The position numbers and the translations under genes were made by a program. The notes beneath the pieces were generated by a model. It was not told the origin of the DNA. It saw only the letters and a program-made list of their open reading frames with translations, and searched no databases. From NCBI RefSeq assembly GCF_932276165.1, contig NC_064008.1, positions 4,593,001-4,657,000 on the forward strand: a DNA stretch of 64,000 nucleotides, in the 5' to 3' direction. Position 1 is the first letter of the stretch. Every line of letters begins with the position of its first letter. Shown piece after piece: positions 12,931 through 26,600 of this stretch. This DNA comes from Plutella xylostella (taxonomy: Eukaryota > Arthropoda > Insecta > Lepidoptera > Plutellidae).

Positions 12931-14367
12931 AGGTCAACCGGGGCCAAGTCGCCTACGGGGCTAATGCCTCGAATCCATTTATCTTCCGAACCACATACTT
13001 TAGAACTACTGGAGTCATCTGCTATCTATCTTTGTAACTGAAACTTTTACCTCTGACCAATAGATGTCGTATCCGGGTAAATTTTCTTAACAAATCTGCC
13101 ATTTTAATTTTTTCACCTCTTTCGGCCACCTCAGGTTTCCTGACACGTTTTTTTGAATCGTTCCAAATGTGTGTTTGTTTAAAAGAATCCATGTTTCCTA
13201 ACTGTAAATACTGTTATTGATTTGTTGCTTTACATATTGTTTTGATTATTTTATTGAAATAACGTAAGATTCGGACACAATATGTAATTAAAAAATTGTA
13301 GGTTTAGCTTTTATTTTGGGGTAAATGCCTCTGGGCCGATGGGGTTATTGCCTCTATTGCGGCGCAATAGCCCCATTTTCAGAGGTTCTAAACATTTTAT
13401 GTTATGATAAATATATTTAATACACTCACGAGCAATGAAAAAGTTCCAGTGACATTAGCACCAAATTACTCCTAAACGAAAAATACTAGGTTAATGACGC
13501 CTTCTGCAATATTGAAGAACATTTAACGGCGTATCAGAATTATCATTCTTAGATTGGTAATCCAACTAAAACGTAAATAATTTTAATTTAGGTATAATAA
13601 ACTAAATATTTTAAAAAGTGGCGTCATTTGGTGTCGACATAATAATGTTGTTAACACGGTATATAGAAAATAATCATATAATAAATAAAAAATAGTCATA
13701 TTAACAGAATGATCCCACTTGTTTTTAAAACTCTAAATAGTTTTGTAATGATTAAAATTCCGTCAGACTCTAAAAATGGTATACTTACTAATTTAAAGTT
13801 GTGGTTTGATTGCAAATTATAAAAAATATGCCTTTGTATGCTTTTATACTGTATTTTAATTTATCACTTAAGTATTTATACTTTTTTAAGTCCAATAAAG
13901 TATTCATAAATAAAAGGTTGAGCACCCCTGGTATCTTGGATGGGGTAAATGCCACTACAAGAAATCAGGCTACGTATGCGCCATAGCCCCAAAAAAATTT
14001 GATCAACTGATTCTGCTTAACTAAGCGCAGTATTTAGTTTACAAGCTAATAATTAGCTACGTTAATAGTAATTCTATAAATTATATCTACTTAAACTTGT
14101 AAAAACCTCTTCCAAGCACACAAAACTCGTGAAAGATGCATTAGCCCCACTAGGGGTTATTGCGCCTAAAAATCCCATTTTTTGTAGAAACGTCGTTTAC
14201 ACGTAGAAGATATTTAAAATTCTACATAATTGCATCAAAATATGAAACTAGATAAAATTTCCTAATATGCATCACAAGTTATAGCTTAATAGGGCGTATA
14301 GTCTGTTTGTTATGATCAAATGAATATGAAATTCAAAGTATTGTGGCGCAATGGCCCCGGTTGACCT
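12931..14367. mobile_element. ~1.44-kb TIR element with GGGG/GCCCC motifs
   Basis: Inverted ends aggtcaaccggggcca and tggccccggttgacct, flanked by TA on both sides. Inside, motifs of the form ggggtaaatgcc, ggggttattgcc and gccatagcccc recur at 13318-13375, 13940-13990 and 14145-14170 in both orientations. No long ORF. TA flanks fit the Tc1/mariner group; family assignment is inference. Confidence 0.7.
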
Positions 14368-14369
14368 TA

Positions 14370-17200
14370 CTTTCTTACTAGAAGTACTTACTTACCTACC
14401 TAACTAGGAAACTAACACAAATTCGTACTTACAACTTACAACCACGTTACAACACATTCACAACCATTGCTATTGTGCCACAAACTCACCTGTCACCCAA
14501 TCAGTTTCCAATCCAGAACACAAGTTTAAAAGCCCATACAATCAGTAAAGCGGCAGACAGACCGGGCGGCTAGTTAAGGCATGTCCACATCTTAATTCGC
14601 CAGGCTCCAATCTGGGATTCCTTTGTCTACGGCAGCACATAGCCCGCATTCAATTGCCCAGCAATTAGGGCCTAACAGAGTCTTACTCACTTGTCTATTG
14701 GCCATGGCTCCGGAATTGGGACTTGTTAGGGAAGATTTCGGTTTTTGTCGCTTTTTGCAGACTACCGTAGCTTTGTAGGCAGTCGCACTATTATCTGGAA
14801 TATAACTGATAAAATTATATTGCTTTATAAATTAATAAGACTGTGCTACAGCCTACTTAGGAACTTGATAGGCTCCTTGAGCTAAGTACAGAAATTGGCA
14901 AGTACCAGGATGATGAACGATTTGAATTTTTACTTTTTCATAAGATGTTCTGGACTGCAAGCTTGACTCAGTGCTTTAGGTTTCAATAGTACGTACCATA
15001 ATAGGGACTAAGAAACATGTATCTTATTGTCTATCCATCTCATAGGTAGGTACTTAAAACAACGTGGATTCGAGTGTAGCCACTAGCCACCACCCATGAG
15101 TCTTCCAGTCTTACTCAATAAGTATGGTTTTCTGTGGAAGTATACTACATAGTACATGTATATGTTAACCTTTCACGTATTTGCCAAATCAGTGAATGGA
15201 GGAGAGAGGTCGGTGAATCACAATCGCTTTTATTGATAAACCCGGCTCATCCTGCCTGCCCAATTAAGACGACAAAAGCAACCTTAATACCCAAACTATA
15301 CACCCGAAATTAGACCTTATGATGTGTATAATACAGGCCTACAGCATGCAGTATAAAGATTGTTACATAGCTATCCCTGTGGCTTTCAATTCGTTGTTAA
15401 TTCGACATGTCCTGCGTTTTGTTTCAAGGAATCGTATGGTGGTTGCTTTTAATAGCTGTAATCACGCACCTTATGAGTGGGGTCAGGTCGTGGTCTGATA
15501 TCACATTTGATCTGCAGACCAAATCTAGATTGTATATGTACCTTGTATGGTCAGCTTCATAATTTTATATTAATTTATGTAGAAAATAATAACATGAATA
15601 AGTCGAAAAGAAATGTTCAGAATTTTCGTTTCAGTTGAGTCCCGATTCTACATCTACAGAGGAGCTTCTAAGTTTGCCGAAAACGATGTGAAATCAGTAC
15701 AATGACACTTTGAACCTAGATTATTATAAATTTAATATTATTATTAGGTTTTGCACATGCCTGGGTGACTCAAGCAACTCTTATCTGCTTTATAATGCTG
15801 TTGTTTATTTTTTGTTCCGGTATAGCATACAAATTTTAAATAATATAATTATGAAGATACTACCCTACTTAACTATAATTTAATAACGTTTAAGATAAGT
15901 TTATATTATTAGTTAAATTAGAAGTTAAGGCGGCTCTCACACTGCCACGCGTCACGCTGCATGGTGGGTAGTGTGAGAACCGCCTAACTTATGTAAATGC
16001 GAAAGTTTATAATAGATTCATAAATCGAGATTTAACACTAGGGCCACTTGCACCAACTTAATAATTAACTGAGTACTTACTCAAATCAGAATAATACATT
16101 CCTAGGTACTTATATACTTAGGCTACTTTTTATCTCTGTATTCCCATAGGAAATCAATGATGACATGACGTCCGAAACATTATCCAGTAAGTTTACTTCA
16201 GTGTATTCCGTAAAACTGTAGATAACCTTTGAACTTAATACTATTAAACATACCTAAACAATAGAAAACAAAACAAATCTTTATCTTTAAGCTGTTAAGG
16301 GCCCGTACAGGGTGACGTGCCGCGCCAATTTTGGGTTTTCAATGCTCTTCACACAGCACACGCAGTGACACGCACACATGTAAGTTTGCACAGTGGGTCG
16401 ATAAACTTTTACTCGCCAACTTTATTGTCAATTATTTTCAAGTAGTGATTTGAGGGTAAGTTTAATTTTTAATTACACTGCTAAGCACCAGGAAAGAGTA
16501 GAAATTAATAGGGGTGCCACTTTTCTCCATACTCGGAACCCGATTAGATTTCTAAACAAATGTGGTATTTACTTGTAGAAAGGTAACTACAGGTATTAAA
16601 GTGTAGATAATAAGTTATACTAAGGGTATACTAAGCCGAAAGGGGATGACTCAAGGGGTCATTCTGAACAACTTTAGTTCTACGAGTTTTGCAAAAACGC
16701 GAAAAAAAAAATTCGTTTTCCATGGCAAAAAGTCACGTGTCAACAAAGTCTAAAACAAGTCAGAATCAGTCTCACTTGTTTTAACCCGACTGCCGAAGGA
16801 GGAGAGTAATATTTTTTGATTGTATGTATGTATGTTTGTAAGTATATTTTTTGGTGGCAGAATAATATTTTTTCATATTTTTAGAGTTTTGTACCTCAAA
16901 AGGAAAAAAGCAACCGTTATAAGATCTCTTTGTTGTCCGTCTGTCTGACTGACTGTCTGTCACTGCCCTTTTTCTCAGAAACGGGTAAAGATATCAAGCT
17001 GATATTTCGCATAGGTATGAGGAGTACCCAAAAAAAATTGGGGTACTCCCTCTCCCATACAAGTAAATTGGGGCTGATATTTTTTCCGGTTATTTTGATG
17101 GTGTAGGTAGGGTATCGTTGAATAGGTCTTTTAATATAATAGGTATAAAAAAAGGAAATATAATTATTTGGCTTTTACCCTTAAATTTGGGGACCACACC
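14370..17200. other. Intergenic, decayed repeats only
   Basis: Unique AT-rich sequence with scattered remnants: a palindrome at 15925, a TTGCAACACC-family piece at 16617-16700 and a tgtatgtatgtatg / gtctgtctgact repeat around 16820-16990. No gene seen. Confidence 0.55.
15925..15992. mobile_element. Short palindrome, probable MITE remnant
   Basis: aaggcggctctcacactgcc pairs with gtagtgtgagaaccgcct around a short GC-rich loop. Could also be a decayed element end. Confidence 0.55.
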
Positions 17201-17570
17201 ATAGACAAATCCTAATTTAAAAAATGATTTCAATAGATGGCGTGATTTTATGTTGGGTAACTCAGAATAAGAAGTGATGATATCTCAGAATAATAATGGT
17301 TAATGGTGCTATTCCGCTGAGCATCGAAACCGGTGGGACGCTAATGAAAAGTGGTCATGGAAATGCACCAGGGTAGACCCTGCTCCTAGAACAAGGCATG
17401 AGTTTGTGATTTGTGTGCGTGAAAAGCGAGGATGGAAACTTTGAATATTTTCTTGATTTATTTATTATTGATGCAATAACATATAATTAGTATTATTCTG
17501 AGTTACCCACCGAAGTCACCCCGTGGCAGGTTGACTAGATAGGTACTTTTGCAAATCACGCCATATATCG
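17200..17570. mobile_element. Non-coding element with inverted ends
   Basis: ggcgtgattttatgttgggt aactcagaataa at the left and attctgagttacccaccg ... gcaaatcacgcca at the right are inverted copies of each other about 300 bases apart. Confidence 0.5.
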
Positions 17571-17732
17571 TTGTTTTTATTAGTGGCTACTGTCTATAGA
17601 AGAAATTCCGTCATTGACAATTTTACGTTACGAATGAATTTAGTAAACCCAGTAAACCTAACTAATCCAGAGGAAACCTAAAATATCTTTCTCTCTCTCT
17701 TTGAAAAACATACTTAATAGCCCAAACTCGAT

Positions 17733-18057
17733 TCTATTCTATTCTCTGTGGGGGTGTAAGTACCTGCACCTGGCTCTCTCGAGTGGAACCTTTGTGCATG
17801 TCCCCAAGGTCTAAACTGCCTTCCTAAGCTTGAACCATTTCCCACCACGCTGGTCCACTGCGGGTTGGTGGGTTCACATATCTAGATGAGCTAAATCTAG
17901 ATATGCAGGTTTCCTCACGATGTTTTCCTTCACCGTTAGAGCGATGGTATACATTGTACTTAAGTTAAAAGAACTCATTGGTACATGTCAGCGCCGTGAT
18001 TCGAACCCGCATCTCTTGCGTGAGAAGCGGGCGCTTACCCGACTGAGCTACCACCTT
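17733..18057 (-). mobile_element. tRNA-derived SINE (family A) with 13-bp target duplication
   Basis: Reverse-strand head reads ggtagctcagtcgggtaag with B box ggttcgaatc, i.e. a pol III tRNA-like promoter. The tail on that strand is repeated agaat. Perfect 13-bp duplication gcccaaactcgat at 17720-17732 and 18058-18070 shows the exact insertion. Confidence 0.88.
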
Positions 18058-18249
18058 GCCCAAACTCGATGCTTTTAGCTATTAAATCTTTGAAATAAAA
18101 TTCAGTCACCTCCGTGTTACTGCCCTCATCAGATCCTCACGAGACCATGCCTCAACCAGCACCATGAGACTGTGTTTTTGAATCCTAACCTAATCTTCCT
18201 ACGTATTGTCATCACTTAGATCCATTCACTATATTCCTGCTCCTCATCC

Positions 18250-18540
18250 CAGGGCCGTGGGGAGGCACGTCAGCTTTTTAAAGACATCAGCAGCAGACTA
18301 ATAGAAGTCTCAAGGGACCCTAGGGCTGGCACTTACCTATCACAAAGGCTAAGCATCGCTATATAGCGGGGTAACGCGGCCAGCGTCTTGGGTACCCTAC
18401 CCGACAGTGGCAGCGATCTGGCCAGCATCTTCTTTTTAGTTTAATTTTAATTTTATATTAGTGAGTTTTAGTTAGGCATTTATAATTATAATTTAATCAA
18501 GAAGTACCATGGACTTAACTAATAAAAAACATTATCATTT
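18250..18540 (+). mobile_element. LINE 3' end fragment
   Basis: Conceptual SRDPRAGTYLSQRLSIAI, stop, RGNAASVLGTLPDSGSD then IFFLV and stop, a C-terminal tail seen in insect LINE ORFs, followed by an AT-rich 3' UTR with aataaa. One internal stop. Confidence 0.65.
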
Positions 18541-19544
18541 AATTTATTGAATATAGTATAAGAATTATGCTTCCTCAATTTCAAATCAAATTATGTTGGT
18601 GTCATAAAAGTTGAAAAAGTGCAATGACAACCAATGTGCAGTGATTTTGTGTCTGTACACAATTAGATCGCGAGCTGTCAGTGCCGCCTAAACCGACGTG
18701 ACCCTTCTTTGGAGGCCACCGGCCGACTGAGTCAAACGTCGCTTGTGTTTATGATTTTATAACACAGAAAGCCGCCATAGATATTTGTATGAAGATTTGA
18801 GGGAAAAAAATTGCTCAAGTTTGGGATTAATTTACACAAAATAGGTGTGTGTTTATTAAAAAACAAGGTATTTAGCGCCTAGTCCAAGCATTTATCTTTA
18901 TAATTTGATAAGAATCATATGAAAATTCTTGATAATTACGACACAGTTGTTACAATACGGGAGTGTGATTTACTGGTTTTTCATAATTAATTTACAGTTA
19001 TCCATAAGCATTTACTTAAATTCGAATGATTCAGCACCTAGCTAGACTCTTCGGCTACCTGTGTGATTTTTTTCAAGGCTGTAGAGCATCATTTACTACA
19101 TAATTCTATGACAATGCCAACCCTCGATTGCCTATTGCCGACCCTTAATGCTAACGGCCACAGAAATTATGAAAAATAAATGTAGACATCACTCTGAATT
19201 TAAATTATTTCTCTGCTACTTATTTTAACTTTCTGTAAAAACGCTTTTGACGAAATGTTATGATTCATTTAGTTCATTTAATATTGAGAACGCAATATAG
19301 ACCCAATACATTGCCTTTCAAGAGTAGGGGTAGGGTAGGTACCGTTTGGAAAGAAAAGACGTAGGTACTCCGTGATTGGTGCCGGCTGACAAGCATACAG
19401 TACCAAATAATGCTAGGTTTACACGGGTGGTGAATTTAACGTATGCAACACAAGAGCTAGGACTAGGTTTTATGGAGTTGTATGGACGAGTAATCGTAGG
19501 GATGGAGCGAGTCAGCAACTTACGAAAGCGGACACCCACAAGTC

Positions 19545-19660
19545 CCACAACAGACCATTGACCACATCGTCTTCCAGTGTCCCATCAGAAAATATTCCGG
19601 ACCAGCCGATCCCTTCATCAACCTCACCAGCTGCGCTACTGGATATTTACGTAAGTAATT
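19545..19660 (+). mobile_element. LINE ORF2 C-terminal remnant
   Basis: Conceptual QTIDHIVFQCPIRKYSG with the H-x4-C spacing of LINE ORF2 C-terminal zinc-knuckle-like tails. Sequence upstream (19318-19545) may belong to it but is too decayed to assign. Confidence 0.5.
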
Positions 19661-20299
19661 GTAGTTTTTAGAGTTACTGTACTTAGTTAAAAATATTACT
19701 TACTTATTTTTATGCGTAGGTCACCAACCAGTGAAAAAAGCCATACGATAAATAAATGGACGCGTAAATGTAAACAACATGATATTATATTATGATGGTG
19801 ATGATGATGATTGGTGCCGGGTCTCGCAGTAAGGGCGGGTGTAATGCGAGCCGCACTGATTTCCGCTCCTTCCTGCCGCGGGCGTGTCATGATGCTGGTG
19901 GAATGAGTGGGACAGTCCGTTCACATCTAACAGGATTGTTTCTTGCAGTGGTTGATTCTACTGCTTTTATACGGAGTCTGTATCCCTTGTTTATAAAAAG
20001 CCTTCTTAAAATCAGCATCTTTAAAAAAATAATTAAAATCGAAGAATCTTATTAACTAGTTCTATTATTGAGATATACTCACCTTTTAAATTATGTATTA
20101 TACATTCCAAATATAAATGGTTAAATTGCATTTAGTCTTAGTAACCTATACTTGCTTTCCTGCGTGCTTTCTAGGTACATACGTAAGATCTCGAATCTAT
20201 AATAAGTAATAAGTCACACAACTACAACCTATCTAGGGTACTTACCTCTTAGCTAGGTACCATACCATCTAACGTAGTTAGTAGTTACCCTTTTACGCA

Positions 20300-20609
20300 T
20301 CTATTCAGGGCACTGACTGTACACTTCGTTCCATATCCTCGGTCTACCTACAATTTCACATGTCAATAAGCACGCAAGTACCAAACCTACCGGGCAATCG
20401 CGACTCGTGACAATATCTATTACAAACTTACTTTAATTACCGCGCCATTCTGCACAAACGATGTTCCGTTGAAACAGATAAATATTACTGATAATGAGGT
20501 CGATTTTCTGTTGGTGTTGACCCGACAGTGGGTGATAAGTTACAAGTTTGTGTCATTCATCGTATGGATGCGGTGTTGGAACGAACCATGGGTTTCTTTG
20601 TGGTTTAAA
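20300..20609 (+). promoter_or_regulatory. apolpp 5' flank / probable 5' UTR
   Basis: Immediately upstream of the start codon. Contains a GATA-type site tgataag near 20534, the class of site used by fat-body genes in insects, and an initiator-like cactgac near 20310. No convincing TATA box. The transcription start cannot be fixed from sequence, and an upstream non-coding exon farther 5' is possible. Confidence 0.3.
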
Positions 20610-20664
20610 ATGAAGTGGAGTGTGGTTTTTACGTGCCTGTGCTTCTTTGTTGGGGTTTCAGCAA
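20610..20664 (+). CDS. apolpp: apolpp exon 1 (signal peptide)
   Basis: Codes residues 1-18 plus one base. Hydrophobic signal peptide ending FFVGVSA; donor gtgagt follows. An in-frame ATG lies 42 bases upstream (20568) with no stop between, but starting there would bury the signal peptide behind a charged 14-residue extension. Confidence 0.9.
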
Positions 20665-23600
20665 GTGAGTTATGGTTTTATTTATTCATTTATAAAATTT
20701 AAGAAGGATGTCGGTTAGGAATTGTTATCTCACGTTTGTAGGAAGACGTTAAGTTAACGGACTTTGAACAATACATGGCAGTTCTGCTGTTATTATAAGC
20801 TAGATAATAAGCACCTATAATCCTACTTAGATAACCAAGTTTAAAGTGCATAACGATTGATAGAACAGTATATTTTAAAACAGGCTATAAAATAGAGCTT
20901 ATTACCTAGGTTCCTTATTAACGAATTTAATTTACTGAGTAAGTATTTTTCGTTGTACCGATGGATAAAAATAAATGGGAGCAATCGAAACCATTCCGAA
21001 TAAGGCCAAAATCCCAAACTATCAATATTACTACGGTACTTACCAATTTTATTAATTAAAATGTTACCTAGATAATAATCAAGTATTGAACCTAAATAAA
21101 TTAAGTACTTACTTATAACAATTCTTAACGCACTTATTATTGACCCCTGTAAACTTATTTTTTTAATAGGTAAGTACTTATGGAAAAATTAGATTTGCAC
21201 AGTCATTAAATTAAAATCCGCACAAAGAATTTTAGTTAGGAACTTTATGATATTGCTAAATTTAAATAAGTCCCTACTGTGCGTTAAACATTCGTATCAC
21301 GATAACAAATCATTATTAGGTGTCTTATTAAAAATAACTGTGCCATAATGTCATAGCGATATACCATGCAAGAACACTACCTATACTTAACATAACATTT
21401 AGGTAGTTACTTAAGCTTTTTTTACAATATTGATTGTATTAAATAGTAAATTTTTTATGCTGAATAATTAAATTTCAATGAGTAATTTGCCTAGGTAAGC
21501 CGACATGATGAATACTGTTTTGTTTCTTAAATATAAAGGATTAGATAGTTATTTTCTTCCGGCAAAATAAGCTCTATCTAAATGATTTAAAATACTTCCC
21601 CTTCATGGCTTTATTATTATATTTCAGCATATAAATTTATGTAAATTCTCGTCTTTGTATTAGACTTAATTAAACTGTATCAACTTATGTCTATACTTTT
21701 ACACAGTAGTTAACTAACTACTTTGTAACTTTAAAAGTTTCCGGTTCCGGTGTAAACGACAGAAACGTTTCGTTATACTACCACCAAATAGTGAGAAAGG
21801 GAAGGTTATTATGACGAAGGGTACCTACATTTATAGACTTCCTGCCCCCGTGTTTTATATAACTGTATATATTTTATAGGTTCACCTACTTACTTACTTA
21901 CACCATTAATTACACATCACAAATAATCGAAAATAATTTCGATTCTTTCAATATAACGAAACGTAACAACAAATCTAAACGTCAAATTAATGTCAAAACA
22001 AAATTTGATTGACCGCCGGTGATTCGTAAACAAAAGTAAAACGATAACTTAAAAATCATATTTTACTTGCAGATTCACTGAAAGATCCATACATTTGTGG
22101 TATACCATCATGCACACGTAAGTTCTTTTGCTGATAAGTTATTTATGTATCCAGCTTACAATGCAAAACACAACTCTTAATAACCTACTTTCTTTTTACT
22201 TTCAGCCTCTGAGAAGTTTAAATACTTACCAGAAATTATTTATAACTATGAGTACAAAGTGAGCGTCAACACTTGGTTCGCCGGATCCAGCAACAACCGG
22301 TCTACATTAGATGTTACGGCTACTGTGAGTACCAAATTTATTAAACTAATAACTTTTATTTTGCCTATGGTGCATAGACAGTATGTAGAAAATTAGGCAG
22401 GCCACAGTAAAGAGAGAATCATGAGAAATAAGGTAGCCTGTTATTGTCCTGCTACTTTTATTGCCTTTCCTAATGACTACAAAAATCTGTCTTCTGCCTT
22501 TTTCATCCAGCCACTATTGGCTACCTGCCTAAGGTTGTTTCAGCCCTGAGAGCATCCTTTAGTTTGTTTACTTTCCTAGTCCTAGTGTTTGATTTGAGGT
22601 CCTTCTGCACGACACCTCCTCCTATGCTTCCCATCTACAACTACCAATATAAACAAACCTGACCTCCACATTCCAGGCGGAGCTTCAGTTAGTGACGGCG
22701 TGCGAGGGTCTGCTCCAGCTCAGCAATGTCACGCTTCAGGATCAGGACCACAACTACCCACTCGAGCGGTCGGAGAAGTTTGTGCTGGCACTCACGCAGC
22801 ATGACCTCAGGTATTGGTCATCTTATTGTGTTAACAAACTTTAGAACTAGACTAGGGTTTGCCACCATAGTGAATGGATTGGCCAATCAGTTTGTTTATT
22901 TTTATTATATGTATATGTCTACCTCGGGCAGACTATTCGGCTAGGCAGAAGCAACTTCGAAAAGGAGGCTGCAAGGCGCATCCAACTGGGTTGGGCTGCA
23001 TTCGGGAAACTTCGTCACATATTCTCCTCGGCCATTCTTCAGAGCCTAAAGACAAAAGTCTTCAACCAGTGCGTCCTGCCAGTGATGACGTATGGTGCAG
23101 AGACGTGGACACTGACGGTAGGACTGGTCCACTGATTAAAAGTCGCTCAGCGTGCTATGGAGAGAGCTATGCTTGGGGTTTCTCTGATGGATCGTATCAG
23201 AAATGAGGTTATCCGTCAGAGTACTAAGGTTACCGACATAGCTGTCAAAATATGCAAGCTGAAGTGGCAGTGGGCTGGTCATATCTGCCGAAGAACCGAT
23301 AACCGTTGGGGTAGTTCTCGAGTGGAGACCACGAACAGGCAAACGCAGCGTGGGACGCCCTCCTGCCCGCTGGACTGACGACCTTAGGTGGGTGGCGGGT
23401 AGTGGTTGGATGAGGAAGGCCGAGGACCGAGTGTTGTGGCGCTCCTTGGGAGAGGCCTATGTCCAGCAGTGGATGATTATTGGCTGATGATGATATGTAT
23501 ATGTTAGGGAAAGAAATTAATTACCAATCTAAATTATTTTAAAAAGTTTACCAGTATGTGCAACTAAGAATAGATCTTCCATTGCAAATCCTCACAGTCC

Positions 23601-26600
23601 AGAGATTTCTAGGCAATCGGAGAGACCCCACTGTTCATACATGTCCAAGGGACATAGATTGTGCTTGGCCTTTGTCCAGCTGCTAGATTGCCTGTCTAAT
23701 GTTGCACATTTTTGTCACCACTTCTAGTTTTATTTACTGTTTGGTTTGAACACAACTTTGAATCCTCTTATTATGTTAGAGTATTATTTACTATAAATGT
23801 TAGTAAGCCATATAAAGCAGGGCAAATTTTTATTGATCTTATTATAGTCTTGTCCAACATCAACATTACATGCTTTACCCAGTTACCTCCCACATATCAT
23901 TACCTAGAGAGGCAGTAAACCTAAACACTTTGTACTTAGCATCCCAGCTAAATAAACCTCCAAGCTAAAATAACCCCTACTTCCTTCACTCCTAGGTTCG
24001 CATTCCACGACGGGCTCATATCGGAGATATGCCCGCACGCGTTGGAAGAGGACTGGGTGCTCAACTTCAAGCGAGGGCTGCTGTCCCTCTTCCAGAACAG
24101 CATGAAGAGGTTCGACATCAACTTCAAGGGAGTTGAGGTGAGTATACAGAAAATTTGATAAATTAGTACAAAGTAACTAACTTTTGCTTGAACAAACATT
24201 CTTACATTTCAAAGTAAATAAAATCTTGTAAAATGTTAAAAATAATGTAAAACAGATGGCGATAGCGTTTTTTTTTTCAGAGATGCTCCAGAATTTTTTT
24301 TTTCTTACTAGCATTGCATGAGCATCACTTTGCTTCTAAAAGGTTTCCCGTGGGAGTTTAACTCAGGGATACTGTACAGTGGCCTGCACAGAAACCTGAC
24401 CCCTGCAGGCAGCTGCACCTGTTGATACATCATCACTCTTCATCTCTTTTCATGCATCTTGCAGATTAAACTTTATACATAGATAGATAGAATATTCTTT
24501 ATTTGTACACACACAACAACAGAATTTATTTTATTTAACATATTTGTTTTCCACATTCCAGCGCGACATCCACGGCACATGCCCGGTCGACTACTCGGTG
24601 CGGGGGCAGGAGAACACCAGCCTCGTGCTCATCAAGAGCAGGAACCTGGCGCAGTGCAGCGACCGCTACAAGTACCAGTCCATACTGCAGACTGTACGCT
24701 ACAACTTCCAGAGTGTGAGTAGTGTAGTTAGATGTAGGTCCGCACCCACAGTGGGTCTGGACGCTATCGTAAAGCTAGAAGGTTTACTATCTCATACATC
24801 TCATTATATTATCACAATGTATGATAGATACAGTGTCCTGTTATTCCTTTATGGTACAGTAAAGGCTTCAAATGAATGCTTGCTGAAAACCCGTTTCAAA
24901 AGCTTATCTAATGTCGATGGTATTTATCAGCCGTAGTTTTCCACTGCTATCTCATCCGAGTACAATGCAAACTATGAAATATTTTGCATTTAGGAACGAA
25001 TGATAGGAGAAAATTTTAAGAGCGTCCTTACAATAGACCAATATCGGGTAAGCGGCATAGCTCACCCACCAATGTCGGCGCTCGGTATTGACGCATTCTA
25101 ACCATAAAGGCATGTTAACTTATTTCTTCAGATTGACCTGCTTTCTGCTAACTAGGTAGGCTTGTCTTTAAAGATCCTCTATATCTATAACACTAACAAT
25201 ACCCCTTTAACCCTCCACAGGACTACCAAACCTGGCCAGTGTTAAACTCGGAGAACAAATGCCGCATCTCCATAGACCACCACATATACAAGTCGGTGAA
25301 CTGCAAGGAACGCCATCTGTTCGAGCCATTCTCAGGAAACAGTTCTGGAGCCATGACCACGGTGGAACAGAATCTGGTGTTGGCCAAGGAGGTTAACAAG
25401 ACGGATATGCAGATTATTGAGTCGCAGCCTAAGAGTGAGTTTCTGATTGGCTATTTTATTTCCCGACTTTTTACAATAAGGTCCTGTTTCAGAATGTCTA
25501 CATAATCTACCTGGGGGATAAAAGACATGCTGTCACTGTGTAAAACATAGTTAAGTAGAGTGTCAGCACGTCTTTTATCCCACAGGTTGCCATTATCCAG
25601 ACATTGTGAAACTAGCCCTTACAATCAGTATACTATGTATTGATGATTGATGGGAAATAGGGGTTCCGCTCATCTGGCATAATCTTTATTGACCAAAACT
25701 CATTTCGCATAACTCGTATGGTCTAAACTTTTTTGGCCGAACCATCACTTTGCCAAGACTTATGTGGCATAAGGCTCGTTTCGTCTAAAACTCTTTAGGC
25801 ACAATCTTTAAACACCTAAGTTTCGTTTGCTCAAATTTATGTTCGTCTATACCTATGTATAATCTTGTTTCTCCTAATGTTATGTTAATAAATAATATAT
25901 TAAGTATGTAGTAAATGTACAAATTGTGGTATTTTTCTCCTATATCCCGAAAATCACGATATTGTATGATCAAAAAATCGAAAGTTAACGACCAATATAA
26001 TTATTACAAACCCCATGAGATCGAAACCTAAAAATAGGTGCGACGACGAGCAAAGCGAGGAGGAGCATGTTAGGTGCACATGTTCATCAAAACCAAAGCG
26101 GAGCGCAGCGAAGCGGAGCGGAGCGTTTTCCAAACAGCGGAAACAATACAAGGCAACAGTTTGCGCTATGTAGGGAGACGCTCCGTCAAAGTTAAAGCCA
26201 AACGAATATTAATACTTTGTATAAACCTATGCCATAGCATTATTAGGCTATTCAAGTTTTGGCCATACCATTATTAGGCTAAACAATGTTATGCGAAATA
26301 ACTTTATACTAAACGAGATTTATGCCATACGATTTTCGGCGTAACGAGACTTTGACCAAACTTTACTATGCAATACGAGATTAGGCAAAAAAATCTTATG
26401 CCAAAAAAGGTAGAACCGGGAAATAGTCTTCAAGTCTCCGCACTCTTTGACCCGATTGTGACCCTGAAACAAGTCATCACTGAAGCCATTCTAAAATGGT
26501 CAAAAACAATCCTAACGATACGAATATTATAAACGTGGAATTTTATATGTGTGATGGATGCATGTTTATTATACTTTCACGGAAAAACAGATGGACCAAT

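Noticed and set aside
24544..24936. 130-codon ORF extending past exon 6
   Set aside because: Only 24562-24714 is coding; the rest reads through the intron beyond a clear gtgagt donor.
26074..26277. ~65-codon ORFs found identically in all three 757-bp elements
   Set aside because: Overlapping ORFs on both strands in a low-complexity block of a non-coding element; no known domain and the strand choice is arbitrary.
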